NCBI GenBank assembly: GCA_021651055.1
Contig: JAJHOH010000001.1
Coordinates: 2,542,001 to 2,606,000, forward strand
Reading direction: 5' to 3'
Length of the DNA: 64,000 nucleotides
From: Candidatus Manganitrophus morganii
Lineage (GTDB): Bacteria; Nitrospirota; Nitrospiria; SBBL01; Manganitrophaceae
Below are positions 32,979 through 41,319 of the stretch, piece by piece; position 1 is the stretch's first letter; each line of letters begins with the position of its first letter. The notes under the pieces are model-generated. The model saw only the letters and a list, made by a program, of their open reading frames with translations, searched no databases and was not told the DNA's origin. The translations under genes were made by a program, and so were the position numbers.

Positions 32979-34937
32979 ATGATTCAGCTTGCATGGCTTA
33001 TTCCGATCTTCCCCGCGCTGGGAGCCCTGATTAACGGGCTCTTCGGGAAGACCCATACCAAAGAGCGCGCCCATCTGGTCGCCATCGGGGCGGTTGCGGC
33101 GTCGTTCCTGATCTCATGCTTGGTTTTCATCTCGATGGCGACGGGCGCTCCTGCCACGACCATTACCCTCTATGAGTGGATCGCCTCGGCCAATTTCCGG
33201 GTCAACATCGCTTTCCTCATCGATCCGCTCACCTCGATCATGCTGATGGTGGTGACCGGGGTCGGGTTGCTGGTCCATATCTACTCCGCCGGCTACATGC
33301 ATCATGACGAGGGGTACGCCCGCTTCTTCACCTATCTGAACCTCTTCATGTTCTCGATGTTGATCTTGATCCTCGGCGATAACTATCTTTTGATGTTCGT
33401 CGGCTGGGAAGGGGTGGGGCTCTGCTCGTATCTGCTGATCGGCTTTTGGTACCAGAAGCCTTCGGCCACCACGGCCGGCAACAAGGCGTTCATCGTCAAC
33501 CGAATCGGCGACGCCGGTTTCCTGATGGGCATCTTTACTATTTTCGTGACGTATGGCTCGGTCCGTTATCTCGATGTTTTTCCGAACGCAAACCTCGCCA
33601 CGGAGTCGGTCGCCACGGCGATTACCCTCTTTCTCTTCATCGGGGCGATGGGGAAATCGGCTCAGGTTCCCCTTTATGTCTGGCTTCCCGATGCGATGGA
33701 AGGGCCGACCCCGGTCTCGGCCCTGATTCATGCCGCGACGATGGTGACGGCGGGGATCTATATGGTCGTTCGCTCGAACGCCCTCTTCGCCCTCGCCCCT
33801 TTTTCCATGGAGGTGGTCGCGGTGGTCGGGGCGATCACGGCGATTTTCGCCGCGTCGATCGGACTGGTGCAGACCGATATCAAACGGGTCTTGGCCTACT
33901 CCACCGTCAGCCAGCTCGGTTATATGTTTCTGGCCTGCGGTGTGGGGGCGTATGTCTCGGGCGTGTTCCATCTCTTCACGCATGCTTTCTTCAAGGGGCT
34001 TCTCTTTCTCGGCTCCGGAAGTGTGATCCATGCGCTTTCCGGGGAGCAGGACATGCGGAAGATGGGGGGACTCTATAACAAGATTCCAATTACCTATAAG
34101 ACGTTTTTGATCGGAACCATCGCCATCGCCGGAATCCCGCCGCTTGCCGGATTTTGGAGCAAGGATGAGATCCTCGTATCGACCTTCGTGGGGGGGCATT
34201 ATCTTCTCTGGGGGGTCGCCGTCATTACCGCCCTGATGACCTCGTTTTATATGTTCCGCCTTCTCTTCATGACCTTCCACGGTCAATCACGGGTCGACCA
34301 TGAGGTGGCGCATCATATCCATGAGTCCCCTTCGACGATGACAATCCCTTTGATGATTCTCGCCGCCTTTTCCCTGCTGATCGGGATGGTGGTCGGTTTC
34401 CCCCCCGAGTCGGGATGGATCCACCATTTCCTCTCCCCGATTATCGCGAAGGGGGGCCACGAGGCGCATCATCCCTCTCTCGCCGTAGGGCTGGGGCTGA
34501 TGGCGCTTTCCACGGTGATCGCCGTGGCCGGATGGGCGTTGGCCCGCCACTTTTACATCAAGGAACCGCAGCTCCCTAAAATGCTGGCAGAGCGGGCACA
34601 CGGACTTTATACGGTCCTCGTTAACAAATATTGGGTGGATGAGATCTATCAGGCGGTGATCGTTCGGCCGCTCCTTTGGTTCGCGAATTTCCTCTGGACC
34701 TTCGATCAATGGGTCCTCGACGGTTTGGTGAACGCCTCCGGCTGGATCACGCTCATGGAGAGTAAGATTTCGGAAATTTTTGATATCTATATTGTCGACG
34801 GCACGGTGAACGGTGTTTCGGCCACCCTCGATGTCGGTGCGCGGGGGTTGCGGCGGCTGCAGACCGGCGCGGTTCAAAATTATGTCCTGGCGATGGTGAT
34901 GGGGATTGTGGTCCTTGCCGTCGTTTTCATGTTTTAG
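32979..34937 (+). CDS. nuoL: NADH-quinone oxidoreductase subunit L
   Basis: NuoL (ND5) is the distal proton-pumping, antiporter-like subunit. The 652-residue protein has about 14 core helices with FVGWEGVGLCSYLLIGFWY, MGKSAQVPLYVWLPDAMEGPTPVSALIHAATMVTAGIY and SIGLVQTDIKRVLAYSTVSQLGYMF, which hold the pump Glu and Lys residues. The long lateral helix and final anchor lie in the C-terminal part (about 530-650). His-rich stretches (HHIHES, GGHEAHHP) occur in the loops near 440-490. Size is normal. Confidence 0.97.
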   Translation: MIQLAWLIPIFPALGALINGLFGKTHTKERAHLVAIGAVAASFLISCLVFISMATGAPATTITLYEWIASANFRVNIAFLIDPLTSIMLMVVTGVGLLVHIYSAGYMHHDEGYARFFTYLNLFMFSMLILILGDNYLLMFVGWEGVGLCSYLLIGFWYQKPSATTAGNKAFIVNRIGDAGFLMGIFTIFVTYGSVRYLDVFPNANLATESVATAITLFLFIGAMGKSAQVPLYVWLPDAMEGPTPVSALIHAATMVTAGIYMVVRSNALFALAPFSMEVVAVVGAITAIFAASIGLVQTDIKRVLAYSTVSQLGYMFLACGVGAYVSGVFHLFTHAFFKGLLFLGSGSVIHALSGEQDMRKMGGLYNKIPITYKTFLIGTIAIAGIPPLAGFWSKDEILVSTFVGGHYLLWGVAVITALMTSFYMFRLLFMTFHGQSRVDHEVAHHIHESPSTMTIPLMILAAFSLLIGMVVGFPPESGWIHHFLSPIIAKGGHEAHHPSLAVGLGLMALSTVIAVAGWALARHFYIKEPQLPKMLAERAHGLYTVLVNKYWVDEIYQAVIVRPLLWFANFLWTFDQWVLDGLVNASGWITLMESKISEIFDIYIVDGTVNGVSATLDVGARGLRRLQTGAVQNYVLAMVMGIVVLAVVFMF

Positions 34938-34946
34938 GGAGGATTC

Positions 34947-36554
34947 ATGAACAGTTTCGGTTTTCCCATCTTATCCTTGGTCGCCTATATCCCGCTCATC
35001 GGCTGCCTTATCCTATTGTTCTTGAACAAGGATGATCACAAGAAGATCATGTACACCGCCTTCGGCGTCACGATCGTCGATATGCTGGTTTCCTTTCTTC
35101 TTTTGTTCGGTTTTGATTCTTCCCGGGCCGAGATGCAGTTCGTCGAGAAGGGGTCATGGATTCCGACCTTGGGGGTCGAATACCACTTCGGAATCGACGG
35201 GATCAGCCTCCTCTTGATTTTGATGTCGACGATCCTCTGCGCCATCGCCGTTGTCAGCTCTTTTACCGCCGTTCACGAGCGGGTCAAAGAATATTATGTT
35301 TCGCTCCTCTTTCTCCAGACCGGCATGTTGGGGGTCTTCATGTCGCTCGATCTCTTCCTTTTTTATATCTTCTGGGAGGTCATGCTGGTGCCGATGTATT
35401 TCCTCATCGGGATCTGGGGCGGGGGGCGCCGGCTTTATTCGGCGATCAAGTTCTTTCTCTATACCCTTTTCGGCAGTCTCTTTATGCTCCTGGCGATTTT
35501 GGCCCTCTATTTCCTCAACCGGAATCCCGAATACGGAACCGGGGAATTTACATTCAATCTGATCGAGCTCTCGAAAATGAACCTTCCCCTCTGGCCTTTC
35601 CAGTTCTGGCTTTTCCTCGCCTTCTTTCTCGGTTTTGCGGTCAAGGTGCCGATGTTTCCCTTCCATACCTGGCTTCCCGACGCGCACACCGACGCGCCGA
35701 CGGCGGGGAGCGTTTTGCTGGCGGGTGTCCTTCTGAAAATGGGGACCTACGGCTTCGTCCGCTTCTGCCTCCCCCTCTTTCCGGCGGCGAGCCATTACTT
35801 TGTCCCGCTCATCGCGATTCTGTCACTTGTCGGGATTGTGTATGGAGGGCTGGTGGCGCTGGCGCAAAAAGACATCAAGCGGCTGGTCGCCTATTCTTCG
35901 GTCAGTCATTTGGGCTTCGTGATGTTGGGGATGTTCGCGCTGAATCCCCAAGGGATTACCGGGAGCGTCCTTCAGATGATCAACCATGGGATCTCGACCG
36001 GCGCCCTCTTCCTGATCGTCGGCATGATCTATGAGCGCCGCCATACCCGTCTGATCGCCGATTTCGGCGGGCTCTCTTATCAAATGCCGATCTTCGCCGT
36101 ATTTTTTGCCATCACGATGTTTTCCTCAATCGGACTTCCCGGCTTGAACGGTTTCGTCGGGGAGTTCCTCATCCTGGTCGGCGCTTTTCAATACAATAAA
36201 ATTTATGCCGCCGTGGCCCTGCTCGGGATTATTCTCGGGGCGGCCTACATGCTCTGGCTTTTCCAGAGAATGATGTTCGGCACGATCGACAAAGCGGAGA
36301 ACAGAAACCTCCTCGACATGAACCGGCGCGAAATCGCCTACATGGTTCCGCTGGTTGTTTTCATGTTCTGGATCGGACTCTACCCCAAGCCGTTTATCCG
36401 AATCATGGAGCCGGCGGTCCTCAACATCGTTCAAAAGGTGAATCCGAATTGGGAGAATAAACCGATGGCGGCGGAAAAGGAAAAAGCGCCGGTCGCTCCC
36501 GCCGTGGCCGAGCTCCCGGCTGCCGAGACGGCCCTTGAGGTAGAGAAACCATGA
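34947..36554 (+). CDS. nuoM: NADH-quinone oxidoreductase subunit M
   Basis: NuoM (ND4) is the second antiporter-like pump subunit. The 535-residue protein has FYIFWEVMLVPMYFLIGIWGG with the pump Glu, FAVKVPMFPFHTWLPDAHTDAPTAGSVLLAGVLLKMGTYG, and ALAQKDIKRLVAYSSVSHLGFVMLG. After the last helix, about 45 residues form an Ala/Pro/Glu/Lys-rich tail (KEKAPVAPAVAELPAAET) that most NuoM lack. Only one NuoM gene is present, so this is not the two-NuoM arrangement found in some Nitrospira. Its stop overlaps the nuoN start. Confidence 0.96.
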   Translation: MNSFGFPILSLVAYIPLIGCLILLFLNKDDHKKIMYTAFGVTIVDMLVSFLLLFGFDSSRAEMQFVEKGSWIPTLGVEYHFGIDGISLLLILMSTILCAIAVVSSFTAVHERVKEYYVSLLFLQTGMLGVFMSLDLFLFYIFWEVMLVPMYFLIGIWGGGRRLYSAIKFFLYTLFGSLFMLLAILALYFLNRNPEYGTGEFTFNLIELSKMNLPLWPFQFWLFLAFFLGFAVKVPMFPFHTWLPDAHTDAPTAGSVLLAGVLLKMGTYGFVRFCLPLFPAASHYFVPLIAILSLVGIVYGGLVALAQKDIKRLVAYSSVSHLGFVMLGMFALNPQGITGSVLQMINHGISTGALFLIVGMIYERRHTRLIADFGGLSYQMPIFAVFFAITMFSSIGLPGLNGFVGEFLILVGAFQYNKIYAAVALLGIILGAAYMLWLFQRMMFGTIDKAENRNLLDMNRREIAYMVPLVVFMFWIGLYPKPFIRIMEPAVLNIVQKVNPNWENKPMAAEKEKAPVAPAVAELPAAETALEVEKP

Positions 36555-38002
36555 AGACCCCGATGCCCGATCTCGGAATGATCGCGATTCTTCCCGAGTT
36601 GGTCCTGGCGCTACTGGCCTGTCTGGTTTTTGTGATGGTCCCTTTTGTGCCGAAAGAGAAGCGGGATCTGCTCGGTTATTTCTCGATCGGAGCGCTGGTC
36701 GTCTCCGGTCTCTTGATCATTCCCCTTTGGGGAAAAACCGTCTCGGCCTTCTCGGGGATGATCGCACTCGATTCGTATGCCATCTTTTTCAAAGTCCTCT
36801 TTCTGATCATCGCGCTCCTCGTGATCCTTGTCTCGACCCTTTATCTCAAGATCGAGCGGGTTCATCTGGGAGAATATTACGGTTTGGTTCTCTTCGCGAC
36901 GGTCGGAATGATGTTGATGCCGGCGTCGACCGACCTCCTCTCCTTTTACCTTTCGTTGGAGCTGATGTCGATGTCGTTTTATATCCTCGCCGCCTTTATG
37001 CGAAAAGACGCGAAGTCGGTCGAAGCGGGGATGAAGTATTTTCTGACCGGCGTCTTCACCTCCGGCCTGATCCTCTATGGAATTGCATTTCTCTACGGCG
37101 CCGCGGGAACGACGAACCTGAAGGCGATCCAAGCCTTTCTGTCGCAAGCGAATATCAGCGGGAGCCCGACCCTCATCCTCGGGCTGATCTTGCTTACCGC
37201 CGGGTTTGCCTTTAAGATCGCCGCCGTCCCCTTCCACATGTGGGCGCCCGATGTGTACGAAGGCGCCCCGACCACGGTGACCGCTTTTCTTTCGACCGGT
37301 TCTAAGGCGGCGACGCTGGCGGCGATGTTGCGCGTTTTTATCTCGGGGCTGTCGTTCAGTTACGGTACCTGGTGGCAGTTTCTTTGGATCATCGCGGTCT
37401 TGACGATGACCGTCGGCAACGTGGCCGCCCTGCTCCAGACCAATGTGAAACGGCTGCTTGCCTATTCGTCTATTGCGCACGCCGGCTATATTCTGATCGG
37501 ACTGATCGCCGCCTCGAAGGTCGGATTCGCATCGATCCTCATCTATCTGGTCGCCTATATCTTTATGACGATCGGCGCTTTTACGATGGTCATTCTCCTC
37601 TGCAGAATCAATTCGCGGGGGGATCAGATCAGCGACTTTAAAGGATTGGCCCGGACCCATCCGGCGGTCGCGGCCGCCTTCGTCCTCTTTGCCCTTTCAT
37701 TGATCGGAATTCCTCCGACGGCCGGCTTTATCGGAAAACTCTTTTTATTTAACGCGGCGATTCAGGGCGGATTTTACTGGCTCGCCATCATCGGCATTCT
37801 CAACAGCACGATCTCTCTTTACTATTATTTCAAGATCGTCATGGCGATGTATATGGAAGAGCCGCAGGGGAGCACCCCCCTCTCTTTTTCTCCGCCGCTG
37901 ACCGTGGCGCTCGGGGTCACCGCTTTTGCGACGCTTTTTATCGGCCTTTATCCCGAACCGCTCATCCGCGCCGCGCTCCACTCCATCCAAATCTTTTTGT
38001 AA
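36551..38002 (+). CDS. nuoN: NADH-quinone oxidoreductase subunit N
   Basis: NuoN (ND2) is the third antiporter-like pump subunit, nearest to the quinone module. The 483-residue protein has about 14 helices with LSLELMSMSFYILAAFMRKD, FKIAAVPFHMWAPDVYEGAPTTVTAFLSTGSKAA and LLQTNVKRLLAYSSIAHAGYILIG. It ends the nuo operon; the ATP synthase cluster begins about 200 bases later with its own promoter. A clear intrinsic terminator is not visible after the stop at 38002. Confidence 0.96.
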   Translation: MKTPMPDLGMIAILPELVLALLACLVFVMVPFVPKEKRDLLGYFSIGALVVSGLLIIPLWGKTVSAFSGMIALDSYAIFFKVLFLIIALLVILVSTLYLKIERVHLGEYYGLVLFATVGMMLMPASTDLLSFYLSLELMSMSFYILAAFMRKDAKSVEAGMKYFLTGVFTSGLILYGIAFLYGAAGTTNLKAIQAFLSQANISGSPTLILGLILLTAGFAFKIAAVPFHMWAPDVYEGAPTTVTAFLSTGSKAATLAAMLRVFISGLSFSYGTWWQFLWIIAVLTMTVGNVAALLQTNVKRLLAYSSIAHAGYILIGLIAASKVGFASILIYLVAYIFMTIGAFTMVILLCRINSRGDQISDFKGLARTHPAVAAAFVLFALSLIGIPPTAGFIGKLFLFNAAIQGGFYWLAIIGILNSTISLYYYFKIVMAMYMEEPQGSTPLSFSPPLTVALGVTAFATLFIGLYPEPLIRAALHSIQIFL

Positions 38003-38121
38003 GATCCAACAGAAGGGACCGGATCCGTTTTTTGTAAGGGTTTATCGTGTTGAACCTCTTACGACCTCCTCCATTCTTGACGGCCCCCCCCACTTTGATC
38101 TAAGATTCACGGCGGAATCTC

Positions 38122-38151
38122 TTGACATTCGGTGGATGGATGATCTATATT
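38122..38151 (+). promoter_or_regulatory. Promoter of the first ATP synthase gene block
   Basis: TTGACA at 38122-38127 and TATATT at 38146-38151 are 18 bases apart. The -35 box is perfect and the -10 matches five of six. Transcription would start near 38158, about 44 bases before the atpZ start. It lies between nuoN and atpZ, so the two respiratory operons can be expressed separately. Confidence 0.6.
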
Positions 38152-38201
38152 TCCAAGAATTTGTCTGCTGCACGCGGGTGTCGCCGACCCGCTCTAATTT
38201 A

Positions 38202-38441
38202 ATGAACGGTCCGGACCCGAAATACGACGGATGGCGGCAGGTAGCGTTGCTGACCAGCATCCCGATGATCCTCTTGTTCGGACCGCTCGTCGGGTATTTT
38301 ATCGGCGATTTTTTAGATCAACTGTTTGGCACCTCCCCTTGGCTCATGATCATTTTTACTGCAATGGGCGCTCTTTCGGGGGTGAAACAAACGATTACCT
38401 TAATCAAGAGAGCGACAGATCAAGGGTCCCATGGGTCTTAA
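38202..38441 (+). CDS. AtpZ/AtpI-type ATP synthase accessory protein
   Basis: This 79-residue protein has two membrane helices (about 18-40 and 48-68) with GYFIGDFLDQLFGTSPW in the loop, the signature of the AtpZ/AtpI small protein family that precedes F1Fo genes and has been linked to Mg2+ handling and complex assembly. The frame is open much further upstream and an ATG at 38136 is in frame, but that region is the promoter. The ATG at 38202 has only a weak ribosome site. Its end overlaps the next gene by 11 bases. Confidence 0.82.
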   Translation: MNGPDPKYDGWRQVALLTSIPMILLFGPLVGYFIGDFLDQLFGTSPWLMIIFTAMGALSGVKQTITLIKRATDQGSHGS

Positions 38442-38826
38442 TTTCATTGATCGGACAATTCAGCTCTCGTGGGTGACGGGGGCGGTCCTTTTTGTCTTTC
38501 TTACCCCGTATTCGCCGATCCCCGTGACCTGGGGGGTCTCGATCGGAGTTTTTCTGAGCGGGTTGAATCTCTGGATCCTGCGAACGCTCTTCGGATCGAT
38601 TTTTGAGGGATCTTCCAAGGTGAAGACGGTCTCTTATCTCGGGATGAAGTTTCCCATCTTCTACGGTCTGTTGCTTCTGGTTTTGGTTTTTATTCCTGTT
38701 TCTCTCGGCGCCTTTTTCATCGGATTCATCTTGCCATTTGTTGTTATCGTCTTGAAGACGGCGGGGCAGGTCTCGTTCGGAAAGCGACCTTCTTCAATGG
38801 CACATACGGAGCGATCATGTTTGTAG
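38431..38826 (+). CDS. atpI: ATP synthase subunit I
   Basis: This 131-residue membrane protein has four hydrophobic segments (about 10-27, 30-48, 73-90, 92-112) and fits the ATP_synt_I family. AtpI helps the c-ring assemble in several bacteria but is not part of the finished enzyme. Conservation is low, and position decides the call: it overlaps the AtpZ-type gene in front and atpB behind. The two accessory genes together are usual for AtpZ-AtpI pairs. Confidence 0.8.
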   Translation: MGLNFIDRTIQLSWVTGAVLFVFLTPYSPIPVTWGVSIGVFLSGLNLWILRTLFGSIFEGSSKVKTVSYLGMKFPIFYGLLLLVLVFIPVSLGAFFIGFILPFVVIVLKTAGQVSFGKRPSSMAHTERSCL

Positions 38827-39644
38827 GCGTAGCACAAGCGGCGGAAGCCGCCGGCGGCGGGGCAGCGAGTTTAGAGCCGCCTAATATTATCCTGTTGCTC
38901 CATCACTATTTTCCGCATTCCCCCATCGTTGAGTTTTTACATCACTTTGAGAACCCGTTTTTTTCGGCGATTGTGATCTTTATTTTGGTGTTTGTCGCCA
39001 GACAGGCGACGCGCAAAACGCAATTAATCCCGGGGAAACTCCAAAATCTCGTTGAAACGGCGGTCGAGTCATTGGATGATTTCGTCACCGGCGTGATGGG
39101 TCCGGCCGGCAGAAGATTCACCCCTTTCATCGGGACCCTCTTTCTCTACATTCTTGTCCAGAATCTGATCGGGATCGTGCCGGGAATGAAGGCCCCCACC
39201 TCCAGCATCAACACCACGGTCGCGCTGGCGCTGACCGTTTTTTTCTATGTCCAATATACCGCCATCCGGATGAACGGGATCCTCGGCTATTTGGATCATC
39301 TGGCCGGAAGCCCCCGTCCGCACGGGGTGATCGGTTTTCTGATCGCGCTCGTGTCGGTGCCGTTTAATTTTGTCCTTCATACGTTGGGTGAATTGACGAA
39401 ACCGCTGAGCCTCTCGCTTCGTCTTTTCGGAAATATTTTCGGAGAGGATGTCCTCATCGGTCAGATGCTGGTCCTGGGGGTCGCCGCGCTCGCCTTCATG
39501 CACAGCCCGGTCGGGCTTCCGCTCCAATTTCCATTTTATCTTCTGGCGATTTTGACCAGCACCATACAGGCGCTTGTTTTTTCGCTGCTTTCGACGATCT
39601 ATATTTTCTTGATGTTCCCTCACGCGGAGGAAGGACATCATTAA
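38817..39644 (+). CDS. atpB: ATP synthase subunit a
   Basis: Subunit a forms the two half-channels for ions beside the c-ring in the membrane. The 275-residue protein has the essential Arg, R202, in LTKPLSLSLRLFGNIFGED. Two His-rich stretches lie near the N-terminus (HHYF and LHHFENPF), and the C-terminal helices contain LQFPFYLLAILTSTIQALVFSLLSTIYI. The ATG at 38817 overlaps the atpI end by ten bases. No sodium signature is seen. The N-terminus (VAQAAEAAGGGAAS) is longer than in E. coli. Confidence 0.97.
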   Translation: MFVGVAQAAEAAGGGAASLEPPNIILLLHHYFPHSPIVEFLHHFENPFFSAIVIFILVFVARQATRKTQLIPGKLQNLVETAVESLDDFVTGVMGPAGRRFTPFIGTLFLYILVQNLIGIVPGMKAPTSSINTTVALALTVFFYVQYTAIRMNGILGYLDHLAGSPRPHGVIGFLIALVSVPFNFVLHTLGELTKPLSLSLRLFGNIFGEDVLIGQMLVLGVAALAFMHSPVGLPLQFPFYLLAILTSTIQALVFSLLSTIYIFLMFPHAEEGHH

Positions 39645-39648
39645 CCCG

Positions 39649-39665
39649 ACGGGAAAAGTTCCCGT
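39649..39665 (+). promoter_or_regulatory. Intercistronic hairpin before atpE
   Basis: ACGGGAA at 39649-39655 and TTCCCGT at 39659-39665 form a perfect 7-base stem with a 3-base loop, in the 45-base gap between atpB and atpE. The ribosome site AAAAAGGAGAGA follows it. It could protect or regulate the atpE message. Confidence 0.5.
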
Positions 39666-39689
39666 TACTATCTAAAAAAGGAGAGACAC

Positions 39690-39926
39690 ATGACACCTGC
39701 AGTTGCGTTAGGTTTTGCACTTCCTTTGGCTGTTGCTTTGGCTGCGATCGGTTCAGCGTACGGATTGGGTAAAGCGGTCAGCGCCGCCATGGAAGCGATC
39801 GGCCGGCAGCCGGAAGCAGCGCCGAGAATTCAGCTCGCGATGGTCATCGGAGCCGCGTTTATCGAAGCGTTGACCATCTACGCCTTGTTGACCGTCTTTA
39901 TTCTTCAGGGCCGTATCACCGGATAA
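39690..39926 (+). CDS. atpE: ATP synthase subunit c
   Basis: Subunit c forms the rotating ring. The 78-residue hairpin has E59 as the ion-binding carboxylate in GAAFIEALTIYALL, and the polar loop is EAIGRQPEA. No Gln lies on helix 1 and no Ser/Thr follows E59, so the sodium-binding pattern is absent and protons are the likely ion. The ribosome site AAGGAGAGA is strong, which suits the need for many copies per complex. A hairpin lies just upstream. Confidence 0.97.
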   Translation: MTPAVALGFALPLAVALAAIGSAYGLGKAVSAAMEAIGRQPEAAPRIQLAMVIGAAFIEALTIYALLTVFILQGRITG

Positions 39927-40010
39927 AGAGGTTTGCCGGGACGGTGGATAGAGAATCAATCACTGCCGACCGAGCCCGGGAGCAGGCTCTGATGTTTTAG
40001 GGGGAATGAA

Positions 40011-40496
40011 GTGGATATTCAAATTCAACAGGTCTTAACCCAGATCGTCGGTTTTCTTCTCCTCCTCTGGTTATTGAAAAAATACGCGTGGATCCCCTTG
40101 CTCGGCGTTTTAGATGAACGGCGAACAAAGATTGTCACTGAGCTCGAAGAGATCCGAAAGGGAAAAGAGTCTTTGGCGCAGATAAAGACGGAGTATGATA
40201 CAAAGCTTTCGGAGATCGAAAACCAGGCGCGCTTGAGGATTCAAGAGGCGGTGGTGGAGGGGCAGCGGATGGCGAGAGAGATCGCCGAAGGGGCTCGAGA
40301 AGAGGCGCACCAGATTCTGGAAAAGGCAAAAGAAGATATCCAACGTGAAATGGCGAAGGCGAAGGCCCAGCTTCGAGATGAGATCGCCACCATTGCGGTC
40401 TCCGCCGCCGGGAAAATCGTCCGTCAGGAAATGAACAAGCAGAAGGACAAAGAGCTGGTCTTGCAGTACATCGACGAATTGAAGGGTTTTAAATAA
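40011..40496 (+). CDS. atpF: ATP synthase subunit b
   Basis: Subunit b is the peripheral stalk that holds the F1 head. The 161-residue protein has one N-terminal membrane helix (about 5-25) and a long charged coiled coil (about 30-150; EEIRKGKESLAQIKTEYDTK). The start is a GTG at 40011 with GGGGAATGAA upstream; an overlapping ATG at 40006 is out of frame. Only one b gene exists here, so a b/b' pair is absent and a homodimer is expected. Its stop precedes atpH directly. Confidence 0.95.
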   Translation: MDIQIQQVLTQIVGFLLLLWLLKKYAWIPLLGVLDERRTKIVTELEEIRKGKESLAQIKTEYDTKLSEIENQARLRIQEAVVEGQRMAREIAEGAREEAHQILEKAKEDIQREMAKAKAQLRDEIATIAVSAAGKIVRQEMNKQKDKELVLQYIDELKGFK

Positions 40497-41045
40497 ATGA
40501 AAAGCGAGGTCACGGCGGAACGGTATGCGCAAGCCCTGTTGGAGGTCGCGGAGGGGCATGCCCTCGGGGAGTCGATCCTGGAGCAGATCGATCGATTCCG
40601 CCAGGCGGCCGCCCACTATCCGGAGTTGAGCCGCTTTCTTGGGAGTCCCCGCGTTCCTGAGGAGAAGAAAGAAGCGTTGATCGGCCGGATCTTCGAGGGA
40701 GAGGCGAAAAAAGTGATGATCCACTTTGTCCGTCTTCTTCTCCGCAAGGGGCGGATCGACTATCTGGAAGATATCCTCGCTCTCTACCCGAAGCTTCACG
40801 ATGCCAAGCGCGGGGTGTTGAAGGGAACGCTGACGACGGTTCACCCGCTCGACCCGGAGGTGCTCGCCCGGTTAAAATCAAAACTCGAAGCCGAAGTCGG
40901 CCGTACATTGGAGTTGACCTACTTGGAGGACCCGGAGATTCTCGGCGGATTTGTCTTCTCGACCGGAACCACCCTCATCGATGCCAGCGTTCAACGACAA
41001 TTGGACGAATTGGGAGAGAGGTTAAGAACCCTCCCGGTTGCCTAA
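40497..41045 (+). CDS. atpH: ATP synthase subunit delta
   Basis: Subunit delta joins the b stalk to the top of the alpha-beta head. The 182-residue protein has the helical N-terminal domain (about 5-105, with AERYAQALLEVAEGHALG) and the C-terminal domain ending in YLEDPEILGGFVFSTGTTLIDASVQRQLDELGERL, the family signature. It starts directly at the atpF stop (TAAATG). Unlike the usual order, atpA does not follow; a receiver-domain gene and about 500 non-coding bases lie between. Confidence 0.96.
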   Translation: MKSEVTAERYAQALLEVAEGHALGESILEQIDRFRQAAAHYPELSRFLGSPRVPEEKKEALIGRIFEGEAKKVMIHFVRLLLRKGRIDYLEDILALYPKLHDAKRGVLKGTLTTVHPLDPEVLARLKSKLEAEVGRTLELTYLEDPEILGGFVFSTGTTLIDASVQRQLDELGERLRTLPVA

Positions 41046-41319
41046 TCATCGGGTGAACAGGTTCCCCGACCCGCCTTTCTCACTGACCTTATAAAGACCT
41101 CCTTCCGTATCGGGCATCCTCCACGAGAGGATTGAATTGCTATAAGGAAGTGTGTATCCTTGCAGGAGGATTTCTTGACGGCCGAACCTGAGCTGTCCCT
41201 CCACTCAACCGGGAAAGTTCCTTGCCGCAGATTCATCGGAGCGTCGGTTTGATTATGACGGAGGCTGTTCGGAGAGTAAGGATAGACTCCCTGCTTGCAG
41301 GGAGAAGGTGGAGTGATTC
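41046..41319. promoter_or_regulatory. Gap before the receiver-phosphoacceptor gene, with possible promoter and hairpin
   Basis: The 274-base gap has no gene. TTGAAT (41132-41137) and TATCCT (41155-41160) with a 17-base spacer form a weak promoter candidate. CTCCCTGC (41287-41294) and GCAGGGAG (41297-41304) can pair just before the ribosome site (GGAGAAGGTGGAG, 41301-41313) and would cover part of it. This could give translational control of the next gene. Confidence 0.35.

Noticed and set aside
34947-36554. Two-NuoM complex I (2M type)
   Set aside because: Only one NuoM gene is present; the neighbours are clear NuoL and NuoN.
39690-39926. Sodium-type ATP synthase c subunit
   Set aside because: No Gln on helix 1 and no Ser/Thr after E59, so the known sodium-binding pattern is absent.
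39972-39989. GAGCC/GGCTC inverted repeat between atpE and atpF as a terminator
   Set aside because: The stem is only five bases and no T-run follows; the atpF ribosome site is close by, so it is more likely chance.
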